A DNA stretch of 6,044 bases from Halomonas sp. (GTDB lineage: Bacteria; Pseudomonadota; Gammaproteobacteria; Pseudomonadales; Oleiphilaceae), in assembly GCA_007135745.1 (NCBI GenBank), contig SLIH01000222.1, positions 1 through 6,044 on the forward strand, given 5' to 3'. Position numbers and translations under genes: made by a program. Of this stretch, positions 1-5,499 are shown piece by piece; within the stretch, counting starts at the first letter, position 1, and every line of letters begins with the position of its first letter. The notes beneath the pieces were generated by a model. The model was given only the letters and a program-made list of their open reading frames with translations. It was not told where the DNA came from and ran no database searches.

Positions 1-275
1 AGGATGACGCGGCGGGGCTGGCGGGAATCGGTGATTTGCCACTCCATGCCATAGTCATTCGCTATTTTTTCGAATTCCGCGCGAAAATCCTCCAATGACA
101 GATCCAGAGAGCTGGCCCGGATCTCGTGACGCATGAAAAACCAGCCGGTGATGGGGTCCGAGTGGTGGCTGGCCTCGACGATCCAGCCGTTATGTTCGGC
201 AATAAAGGTACTGACCCGGGCGACAATGCCGACCTGGTCGGGGCAGGCGATGGTGAGTCGGTAGGTGTCTTCCAT
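1..275 (-). CDS. purU: Formyltetrahydrofolate deformylase, 5' part (cut by window edge)
   Basis: PurU hydrolyses 10-formyltetrahydrofolate to formate and tetrahydrofolate in the cytosol. It supplies formate for purine synthesis and balances the one-carbon pool. The minus-strand frame is open from an ATG at 275-273 to the window edge, giving 91 full codons (MEDTYRLTIACPDQVGIVAR...). Residues about 5-85 form an N-terminal ACT domain. Visible family hallmarks are CPDQVGIVARV (11-21), HNGWIVEASHHSD (28-40) and GWFFMRHEI (44-52). The linker motif RQPRRVI (85-91) leads towards the catalytic formyl-transferase fold, which lies outside the window, so the active-site residues cannot be checked. An AGGAAAG ribosome site (plus coordinates 283-289) sits 7 bases upstream of the ATG. 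The gene diverges from gyrA. ACT domains in this family bind small ligands (glycine and methionine act on the E. coli enzyme). The identification is secure for the visible part, but a paralogue with another role cannot be excluded. Confidence 0.93.
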   Translation of the reverse strand, partial: MEDTYRLTIACPDQVGIVARVSTFIAEHNGWIVEASHHSDPITGWFFMRHEIRASSLDLSLEDFRAEFEKIANDYGMEWQITDSRQPRRVI

Positions 276-298
276 GGGGCTGCTTTCCTGTCTGATGG

Positions 299-304
299 AC
301 TATA
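299..304 (-). promoter_or_regulatory. Possible purU -10 element (weak)
   Basis: Read on the minus strand, 304-299 is TATAGT, a four-of-six match to TATAAT located 24 bases upstream of the purU start codon. No good -35 hexamer lies 16-18 bases further upstream; that position is occupied by the REP-like hairpin (TGTGGG). The placement would give a leader of about 15-20 bases. It is offered only as the best candidate; a promoter on the far side of the REP cluster is equally possible. Confidence 0.25.
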
Positions 305-327
305 TCGCCTGCGCGCAGGCTCCCACA
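303..327 (-). repeat. REP-like palindrome, GTGGGAGC type
   Basis: On the minus strand this reads TGTGGGAGC followed by a stem and then GATA. The core GCCTGCGCGCAGGC (307-320) is a perfect 14-base dyad. A conserved GTGGGAGC head, a variable GC-rich palindrome and a GATA-like tail match the layout of REP elements common in Pseudomonas and other gammaproteobacteria (general knowledge of that family; no genome search was possible). Such elements are usually non-coding, intergenic, and spread by RAYT (TnpA-REP) transposases. This one lies 28 bases upstream of purU and could affect its leader or promoter. A chance palindrome is possible, but the head and tail agreement argues against it. Confidence 0.6.
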
Positions 328-351
328 CTGAAACTCTGGCTTTTGCAGTTG

Positions 352-435
352 GTAGGGTGCCGGTGAGCGATGCGAACCGCACCATGTTGTCCTGCCTGAT
401 ACCCGGTGCGGTTCATTTCATTCACCACACCCTAC
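352..435. repeat. Inverted doublet of GTAG-type REP-like units (REPIN/BIME)
   Basis: The left arm (352-383) and the reverse complement of the right arm (435-405) agree at about 25 of 31 aligned positions. Both begin GTAGGGTG and end GAACCGCACC, and a 21-base spacer (384-404) separates them. Each arm also folds alone. In the left arm GGTGC-CGGT (356-364) pairs with ACCGCACC (376-383) around an 11-base loop with one bulged C. The right arm makes an 8-pair stem with one G-T mismatch around another 11-base loop. A GTAG tetranucleotide at the foot of a hairpin is the known recognition feature of RAYT-associated REPs, and two units in inverted orientation with GTAG outermost define a REPIN or BIME. 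Whether the element is repeated elsewhere in the genome cannot be seen here. Confidence 0.7.
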
Positions 436-443
436 AAAATTGA

Positions 444-466
444 TGGGGCGGGGGTCTCCTGCCCCA
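444..466. repeat. G/C-rich hairpin beside the REP doublet
   Basis: GGGGCGGG (445-452) pairs with CCTGCCCC (458-465) around a five-base loop, with one G-T pair, and T444-A466 extends the stem. It begins only nine bases after the REP doublet. It lacks a run of T directly after the stem on either strand (AAAAG follows on plus; ATCAATTTT follows on minus), so it is a poor intrinsic terminator. It may be part of a larger mosaic element or a local structure in a gyrA-side transcript. Confidence 0.4.
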
Positions 467-564
467 AAAGTGCGCCTGCTCGCGCCGCCTGATCCCATTA
501 TGGGCAGCTTACCCGCCGGGCGCCAATCAGAGGCTCCTGAATAGCCCCATGCCCCTCATTTCTG

Positions 565-573
565 TGGTATCAT
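565..573 (+). promoter_or_regulatory. Probable gyrA promoter, extended -10 (TGGTATCAT)
   Basis: TATCAT at 568-573 matches five of six bases of the sigma-70 -10 consensus. It is preceded by TG with one intervening base (565-566), forming an extended -10. The -35 position at 17-base spacing (545-550, CCCCAT) is poor, which fits extended -10 promoters, as these depend less on the -35. Transcription would start near 580, leaving a leader of roughly 73 bases before the gyrA ATG. The whole gyrA-serC-pheA run is probably read from here. gyrase genes are commonly induced by DNA relaxation through their -10 region; whether that holds here is inference. Confidence 0.5.
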
Positions 574-636
574 CGTGCGCTTTTAGCGGCGCCTTTGTCG
601 TCAGCGCGAACAACAATCAATACCTCCAGCACTTGC

Positions 637-643
637 AAAGGAA
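637..643 (+). promoter_or_regulatory. gyrA ribosome binding site (AAAGGAA)
   Basis: AAGGA lies about 10 bases from the ATG at 653 but only 3 bases from the out-of-frame ATG at 646. This spacing, together with the match of MGELAKEI to GyrA N-termini, decides for the start at 653. Confidence 0.7.
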
Positions 644-652
644 CCATGCTCG

Positions 653-3223
653 ATGGGTGAGCTAGCGAAAGAGATTCTGCCGGTCAATATCGAAGAAGAA
701 CTCAAGCAGTCGTACCTCGACTATGCCATGAGTGTCATTGTCGGAAGGGCGCTGCCCGATGTGCGGGACGGCCTCAAGCCCGTGCATCGCCGGGTGCTCT
801 TTGCAATGGATGAGCTTGGTAACGATTTCAACAAGCCCTATAAAAAGTCGGCCCGTGTTGTGGGTGACGTCATCGGTAAGTACCACCCCCATGGTGACTC
901 CGCCGTCTACGACACCATTGTTCGTATGGCGCAGCCGTTTTCCCTGCGCTACACGCTGGTGGATGGACAGGGTAACTTTGGTTCCATTGATGGCGACAAT
1001 GCGGCGGCCATGCGGTACACCGAGGTCCGCATGCGCAAGCTGGCCCATTCGCTGCTGGCGGATCTGGACAAGGAAACCGTGGATTTCGTGCCCAACTACG
1101 ATGGCACGGAGCAGATTCCCGAGGTGTTGCCCACACGGGTCCCCAATCTTCTGATCAATGGCTCCTCGGGGATTGCCGTGGGTATGGCCACGAATATTCC
1201 GCCGCACAACATGCGGGAGGTTGTCGGCGCGTGTCTGGCTCTGATCGATGATGATGACCTGAGCATTGACGACCTGATGGAATACATTCCCGGTCCGGAT
1301 TTCCCCACTGCAGGCATTATCAGTGGCCGGGCAGGCATTGTGCAGGCCTACCGCACCGGTCGCGGGCGTATCTATGTGCGGGCCCGTCATGACATCGAGC
1401 ATGATGCCAAAACCGGCCGTGACACCATTGTGTTTAACGAATTGCCTTACCAGGTCAACAAGGCCCGCCTGATCGAGAAGGTGGCCGAGCTGGTCAAGGA
1501 TAAGAAGATTGAAGGCATCACCGAGCTACGGGATGAATCCAACAAGGAAGGCATCCGCATCGTCATGGAAGTGCGCCGGGGCGAGAACCCGGACGTCATC
1601 GTCAACAACCTCTTCAAGCAGACGCAGTTGGAAAATGTATTCGGCATCAACTGTGTGGCGCTGGTGGATGGCGAACCCCAGACTCTGAATCTGAAGCAGA
1701 TGCTGGAGCGCTTCCTGCTGCATCGGCGCGAAGTGGTCACCCGCCGGACCATTTTCGAGCTGCGCAAGGCCCGTGAGCGGGGTCATGTGCTGGAAGGTCT
1801 GACGGTGGCCTTGTCCAACATCGACGAAGTCATTGAGCTGATCAAATCCTCGCCCGGCGCGGCCGAGGCGAAGGAAAAGCTGATCGCCCGGGGCTGGGCA
1901 CCGGGGCAGGTGAGCGACATGCTGGCCCGGGCCGGCGCGGATGCCTGCCGTCCGGATGACCTGCCCGAGTGGTATGGTCTGCGGGACGATCAGTACTGGC
2001 TCTCACCGGAACAGGCTCAGGCCATTCTCGATCTGCGCCTGCATCGCCTGACCGGCCTGGAAACAGAGAAGCTGCTCAAGGAATACGAGGAAATTCTCGG
2101 CAGGATCAGCGAGCTGATCAATATCCTGAGCGATCCGGATCGCCTGATGCAGGTGATCCGCGAGGAACTGGAAGCGGTTCGCGATGAATACGGTGACGAG
2201 CGTCGCACGGAGATTGTCAGCTCCCGCCGGGATCTGACCGATGCCGACCTGATCGACGAAGAGGATCTGGTGGTCACCATATCCCACAACGGCTACGCCA
2301 AGACCCAACCGCTGGAGGACTATCGGGCCCAGCGTCGCGGTGGGCGGGGTAAATCGGCCACTTCGATGAAGGAAGAGGACTTCATCGAGAAGCTCCTGGT
2401 GGCCAACTCCCACGACACCATCCTGTGCTTCACGGACAAGGGCAAGGTGTACTGGCTGCGGGTGTTCGAGATTCCCCAGGGCAGCCGCACCTCACGCGGG
2501 CGGCCCATGGTGAATATCCTGCCGCTGGATGAGGACGAGCGTATTTCCACCTTCCTGCCGGTCAGTGAGTACACCGAAGGGCATTACGTTTTCATGGCGA
2601 CGGCCAAGGGCGTTGTTAAGAAGACGCCGCTGGAGAACTTCTCCCGTCCACGGACTTCGGGGCTTATCGCCACCAACCTGGACGAGGACGACCATCTGAT
2701 CGGCGCCGCCATCACCGATGGCAGCACCGAAATCATGCTGTTTGCCACCTCTGGCAAGGCTGTGCGCTTTACCGAGGATCAGGTGCGGGCCATGGGCCGC
2801 ACCGCCCGAGGTGTGCGCGGTATCCGCCTCAAGCCGGATCAGCGCGTGGTTTCACTGATCGTTCCCCAGGAAGAGGGGTACATTCTTACCGCCAGTGAAA
2901 ACGGCTATGGCAAGCGTACCCAGGTGAATGAATTCCCGGCCTACAGCCGTGGCACCCAGGGCGTTATTGCCATGCAGCGCTCCGAGCGTAACGGGGATCT
3001 GGTGTGCGCCCTGCAGGTCTTTGACGGCGACGAGATCATGCTGATCACCGATCAGGGCACCCTGGTCCGTACCGGTATCGAGGATGTGTCAGTGCTGAGC
3101 CGGAATACCCAGGGCGTGCGCCTGATCCGCCTGACCGGTGAGGATGAGCATCTGGTGGGTATCCAGCGTATTGAGGATACCGGTAATGACGTTGACGATG
3201 ACGATGATGGGGAACAGGAATAA
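653..3223 (+). CDS. gyrA: DNA gyrase subunit A
   Basis: GyrA is the DNA-cleaving subunit of the A2B2 gyrase, which introduces negative supercoils using ATP hydrolysed by GyrB. The 856 residues align without gaps to E. coli numbering over the N-terminal domain. The winged-helix region has [15 protein letters not shown] (78-92), the catalytic pair Arg121-Tyr122 (AAMRYTE) and the DNA-intercalating Ile174 (GSSGIAVGM). The tower and coiled-coil follow ([10 protein letters not shown], 364-373; [10 protein letters not shown] in the second half of the coil). The C-terminal beta-pinwheel from about 535 carries the GyrA box QRRGGRG (560-566), which separates gyrase from topoisomerase IV ParC. The protein ends in a short acidic tail ([11 protein letters not shown]). 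Ser83 and Asp87 are the wild-type residues, so the usual quinolone-resistance changes are absent. It is slightly shorter than the 875-residue E. coli protein, mainly in the tail. Its TAA stop is 3 bases before serC. Confidence 0.99.
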   Translation: MGELAKEILPVNIEEELKQSYLDYAMSVIVGRALPDVRDGLKPVHRRVLFAMDELGNDFNKPYKKSARVVGDVIGKYHPHGDSAVYDTIVRMAQPFSLRYTLVDGQGNFGSIDGDNAAAMRYTEVRMRKLAHSLLADLDKETVDFVPNYDGTEQIPEVLPTRVPNLLINGSSGIAVGMATNIPPHNMREVVGACLALIDDDDLSIDDLMEYIPGPDFPTAGIISGRAGIVQAYRTGRGRIYVRARHDIEHDAKTGRDTIVFNELPYQVNKARLIEKVAELVKDKKIEGITELRDESNKEGIRIVMEVRRGENPDVIVNNLFKQTQLENVFGINCVALVDGEPQTLNLKQMLERFLLHRREVVTRRTIFELRKARERGHVLEGLTVALSNIDEVIELIKSSPGAAEAKEKLIARGWAPGQVSDMLARAGADACRPDDLPEWYGLRDDQYWLSPEQAQAILDLRLHRLTGLETEKLLKEYEEILGRISELINILSDPDRLMQVIREELEAVRDEYGDERRTEIVSSRRDLTDADLIDEEDLVVTISHNGYAKTQPLEDYRAQRRGGRGKSATSMKEEDFIEKLLVANSHDTILCFTDKGKVYWLRVFEIPQGSRTSRGRPMVNILPLDEDERISTFLPVSEYTEGHYVFMATAKGVVKKTPLENFSRPRTSGLIATNLDEDDHLIGAAITDGSTEIMLFATSGKAVRFTEDQVRAMGRTARGVRGIRLKPDQRVVSLIVPQEEGYILTASENGYGKRTQVNEFPAYSRGTQGVIAMQRSERNGDLVCALQVFDGDEIMLITDQGTLVRTGIEDVSVLSRNTQGVRLIRLTGEDEHLVGIQRIEDTGNDVDDDDDGEQE

Positions 3224-3226
3224 TTC

Positions 3227-4309
3227 ATGACTCGAGCGTTTAATTTCTGCGCCGGCCCGGCCGCGTTACCGGAAGAAGTGCTGCAGCAGGCGCGTGATGA
3301 AATGCTGGACTGGCAGGGACGTGGCCTGTCGGTCATGGAAATGAGCCATCGCAGCGAGGCCTTCGTCGGTATCGCGAAGCAGGCCGAGCAGGATCTGCGG
3401 GATCTGTTGGGTATCGGTGACGACTACGCCGTGCTCTTTATGCAGGGCGGGGCGAGCACGCAGTTTGCCTCGGTTCCGATGAATCTGGCCGGCCCCGGTG
3501 ATGCCGTGGATTATGTGAATACCGGGGTCTGGTCGCGCAAGGCCATTGCCGAGGGCAGCCGGTTTGCGGACGTGGCGGAAGTGGCGTCGTCGGAGGCGGA
3601 TGGCTACACCCATGTGCCTGACCCGGAAACCTGGCAGCTACGCTCCAATGCACGTTATGTGCACGTTACGCCCAACGAGACCATTGGCGGGCTGGCGTAC
3701 CGGTCCTTCCCGGATACGGGCGATATTCCCCTGGTGGCCGACTGGTCGTCCTCGATTCTGTCGGAGCCCGTCGATGTGAGCCGCTTCGGTCTGATCTACG
3801 CCGGTGCCCAGAAGAACATCGGTCCGGCCGGTCTCACCCTGGTGATTGTGCGCCGCGACCTCATCGGTCAGGCCCGGGAGGGTACGCCCGCCATGCTGGA
3901 CTACGCGGTCTATGACAAGGCCGAGTCCATGTACAACACGCCGCCCACCTACGCCTGGTATCTGGCGGGGCTGGTATTCCAGTGGATCAAGCGTCAGGGC
4001 GGCCTGGAAGGCATGGCGGAAAAAAATGCACGCAAGGCCGGAAAGCTCTACGATTTCATTGATCGCAGTGACTTTTACGCCAATCCAGTGCAGCCTGAAT
4101 TCCGTTCGCGCATGAACGTGCCCTTTACCCTGGCCGACGATGCGCGCAACAGTGATTTTCTGGCCGGTGCCGATGAGCGTGGCCTGCTGAACCTGAAAGG
4201 GCACCGCTCCGTGGGTGGGATGCGGGCCAGCATCTACAATGCCATGCCTGAAGCGGGCGTGGATGCCCTGGTTGAGTACATGGCGGAATTTGAAAAAGAA
4301 AAAGGCTGA
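3227..4309 (+). CDS. serC: Phosphoserine aminotransferase
   Basis: SerC is a cytosolic, PLP-dependent homodimer. It transfers the amino group of glutamate to 3-phosphohydroxypyruvate, making O-phosphoserine for serine synthesis. In bacteria it usually also acts on the erythronate-derived keto acid of pyridoxal phosphate synthesis (hence pdxF). The 360 residues are full length for the family. Visible motifs are FNFCAGPAALP (5-15), the substrate-binding SHRSEAF (40-46) with His41 and Arg42, GGAST (74-78), GVWSRKA (100-106) with Trp102, NETIGG (150-155), ADWSSSILS (171-179) with the PLP-ring aspartate Asp172, and YAGAQKNIGPAG (191-202) with the Schiff-base lysine Lys196. AGGA at 3216-3219, inside the end of gyrA, is its ribosome site, 7 bases from the ATG. 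The 3-base gap from the gyrA stop suggests translational coupling. Only two bases separate its stop from pheA. Confidence 0.98.
   Translation: MTRAFNFCAGPAALPEEVLQQARDEMLDWQGRGLSVMEMSHRSEAFVGIAKQAEQDLRDLLGIGDDYAVLFMQGGASTQFASVPMNLAGPGDAVDYVNTGVWSRKAIAEGSRFADVAEVASSEADGYTHVPDPETWQLRSNARYVHVTPNETIGGLAYRSFPDTGDIPLVADWSSSILSEPVDVSRFGLIYAGAQKNIGPAGLTLVIVRRDLIGQAREGTPAMLDYAVYDKAESMYNTPPTYAWYLAGLVFQWIKRQGGLEGMAEKNARKAGKLYDFIDRSDFYANPVQPEFRSRMNVPFTLADDARNSDFLAGADERGLLNLKGHRSVGGMRASIYNAMPEAGVDALVEYMAEFEKEKG
4300..4305 (+). promoter_or_regulatory. pheA ribosome binding site inside serC 3' end (AAAAGG)
   Basis: The last codons of serC (Glu-Lys-Glu-Lys-Gly) form an A-rich tract ending AAAAGG, six bases before the pheA ATG at 4312. 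The serC stop TGA (4307-4309) falls between them. Ribosomes ending serC would clear or feed this site directly, so pheA translation is probably coupled to serC. Confidence 0.55.
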
Positions 4310-4311
4310 CC

Positions 4312-5409
4312 ATGAGTAATGATCCTGCGCGCCTCGACCGGCTGCGCGAGCGCATTGACAGCATTGATGATGATCTGCTGCGACTGATCAGCGAGCGCGC
4401 CGAGTGCGCCCGTGAGGTGGCCGAGGTCAAGCAGGCCGCCAGCGAGGGTGCCGACGTCAGCTTCTATCGGCCCGAGCGGGAGGCGCAGATTCTACGCCGC
4501 ATCAAGGAACGTAACCCCGGCCCGCTGGCCGATGAGGAAATGGCGCGCCTGTTCCGGGAGGTTATGTCCGCCTGCCTGGCGCTGGAAAAGCCCATGCGTA
4601 TCGCTTTTCTGGGTCCGGAGGGCACCTTTACCCAGGCGGCGGCGCTCAAGCACTTTGGTCACTCGGTACACAGCGCTCCCATGAGCGCCATTGATGATGT
4701 CTTCCGTGAGGTGGAGTCCGGCAACGCCCAGTACGGTGTGGTGCCGGTAGAGAACTCCACCGAGGGCATGATCAACCACACCCTGGACATGTTCATGTCC
4801 TCGGGCCTCAAGATCTGTGGCGAGGTCCAGCTGCGCATCCATCATCATCTGCTGCTGCCAAAGGATGCAGATCTGGCACAGGTGACACGGCTGTACTCGC
4901 ACCAGCAATCCTTTGCCCAGTGCCGCAAGTGGCTGGATACCACTGTGCCGACCCTGGAGCGGGTAACGGTCAGCAGCAACGCGGAGGCGGCCCGGCTGGC
5001 AAGTGAAGAGCCCGATGCCGCAGCCATCGCGGGTGATATGGCGGCAGAGCTTTATGGGTTGGAGGCACTCTACGAGAATATCGAGGACCGCCCGGACAAC
5101 ACGACCCGTTTCCTTATCATTGGTCGTGAGGACGTGCCGCCGAGCGGCCAGGACAAGACCTCCATTCTGGTGTCCATGCACAATCGCCCCGGCGCCCTCT
5201 ACCAGTTGCTGGAGCCCTTTCACCGCCACGGGATTGACCTGACCCGCATAGAAACCCGGCCATCACCCAGCGGCACCTGGGCCTATGTGTTTTATATCGA
5301 TTTCAAGGGGCATCGTGATGACAGAGAAATTCAGGCCGTGCTGTCGGATGTCGAGGCCGAGTGCGTGGAAATGAAGCATCTGGGGTCTTATCCCATTGGG
5401 GTGCTTTAG
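4312..5409 (+). CDS. pheA: Bifunctional chorismate mutase / prephenate dehydratase (P-protein)
   Basis: This enzyme turns chorismate into prephenate and then phenylpyruvate, committing carbon to phenylalanine. Three domains are visible in 365 residues. The AroQ chorismate mutase (about 5-92) has Arg12, Arg29, Lys40, Arg56 and Glu57 matching E. coli Arg11, Arg28, Lys39, Arg51 and Glu52; the residue aligned with E. coli Gln88 is Glu92. The prephenate dehydratase (about 95-275) has IAFLGPEGTFTQAA (97-110), VVPVENSTEG (143-152), SHQQSFAQCR (196-205), AAIAGDMAAELYGL (237-250) and the catalytic TTRF (264-267). The regulatory ACT domain (about 282-365) has NRPGAL (291-296) and ETRP (314-317), the counterparts of the E. 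coli GAL and ESRP motifs that bind phenylalanine, so feedback inhibition is likely. The C-terminus LGSYPIGVL is typical. No phe attenuator leader is present. Transcription probably comes through from gyrA-serC. Confidence 0.98.
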   Translation: MSNDPARLDRLRERIDSIDDDLLRLISERAECAREVAEVKQAASEGADVSFYRPEREAQILRRIKERNPGPLADEEMARLFREVMSACLALEKPMRIAFLGPEGTFTQAAALKHFGHSVHSAPMSAIDDVFREVESGNAQYGVVPVENSTEGMINHTLDMFMSSGLKICGEVQLRIHHHLLLPKDADLAQVTRLYSHQQSFAQCRKWLDTTVPTLERVTVSSNAEAARLASEEPDAAAIAGDMAAELYGLEALYENIEDRPDNTTRFLIIGREDVPPSGQDKTSILVSMHNRPGALYQLLEPFHRHGIDLTRIETRPSPSGTWAYVFYIDFKGHRDDREIQAVLSDVEAECVEMKHLGSYPIGVL

Positions 5410-5499
5410 GAATCGATCGCCTGCGTGAAGGTGATTCCATCGCGGCCATGACTGTGATGGATCTGGTGCGCAATTGAAAATCAACCAGGGGAAGCCCAT
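5409..5499 (+). other. pheA-hisC gap with weak inverted repeat and short open frame
   Basis: This 90-base gap is the only loose junction in the cluster. It contains GGAATC (5409-5414) and its complement GATTCC (5433-5438) separated by 18 bases, without a following T run, so it is not a clear terminator. A nine-codon frame runs from ATG at 5448 to TGA at 5475-5477 (MTVMDLVRN). That frame is open upstream through the pheA end and reads GIDRLREGDSIAAM before it. I do not recognise the peptide. No convincing promoter is visible. Confidence 0.35.
5487..5492 (+). promoter_or_regulatory. hisC ribosome binding site (AGGGGA)
   Basis: AGGGGA lies 7 bases before the ATG at 5500. The hisC reading frame has a stop at 5455-5457 and no ATG or GTG between that stop and 5500, so this site and the ATG together fix the start. 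Confidence 0.7.

Larger units (their letters stand above)
276..652. other. Divergent purU-gyrA intergenic region rich in palindromes
   Basis: This 377-base stretch holds no convincing gene. The plus-strand open frame at 126-443 is antisense to purU in its first half and runs through the palindromes in its second half. The region divides into a purU leader (276-302), a REP-like hairpin (303-327), an inverted pair of GTAG-type REP-like units (352-435), a G/C-rich hairpin (444-466), a GC-rich stretch with small dyads such as CCCATTATGGG (494-504) and CCCGCCGGG (512-520), and the gyrA promoter and leader (about 545-652). Both flanking genes are read outward, so promoters for both are expected here and no terminator is needed. 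Confidence 0.8.

Noticed and set aside
352..435. CRISPR array or riboswitch in the purU-gyrA region
   Set aside because: There are only two units, inverted relative to each other rather than direct repeats, with a single 21-base spacer, and they do not resemble a known riboswitch core.
126..443. Plus-strand 105-codon open frame before gyrA
   Set aside because: It runs antisense to purU over 126-275 and then through the REP-like repeats; the protein has no recognisable domain and the purU frame fits its family clearly.
494..520. Small dyads CCCATTATGGG and CCCGCCGGG upstream of gyrA as operators
   Set aside because: Arms of 4-5 bases are expected by chance in GC-rich intergenic DNA and match no operator I recognise.
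899..913. Quinolone-resistance mutation in gyrA
   Set aside because: Codons 83 and 87 encode Ser and Asp, the susceptible residues.
662..1402. Long minus-strand open frame (246 codons) opposite gyrA
   Set aside because: It is the mirror of a conserved gyrA stretch in a GC-rich genome; its translation shows no domain.
653..3223. Topoisomerase IV subunit A (parC) as an alternative to gyrA
   Set aside because: An intact GyrA box (QRRGGRG, 560-566) and near gap-free numbering with E. coli GyrA over the N-terminal domain identify gyrase.
4293..4305. A-rich end of serC as a programmed frameshift site
   Set aside because: The A runs are only five long and out of phase with a slippery heptamer; the tract is explained by Glu/Lys codons and the pheA ribosome site.
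3638..5229. Minus-strand open frames opposite serC and pheA (3638-4204, 4492-5229)
   Set aside because: Both mirror conserved plus-strand coding sequence and have no recognisable product.
5409..5438. Intrinsic terminator after pheA
   Set aside because: Only six pairs around an 18-base loop and no T tract follows.
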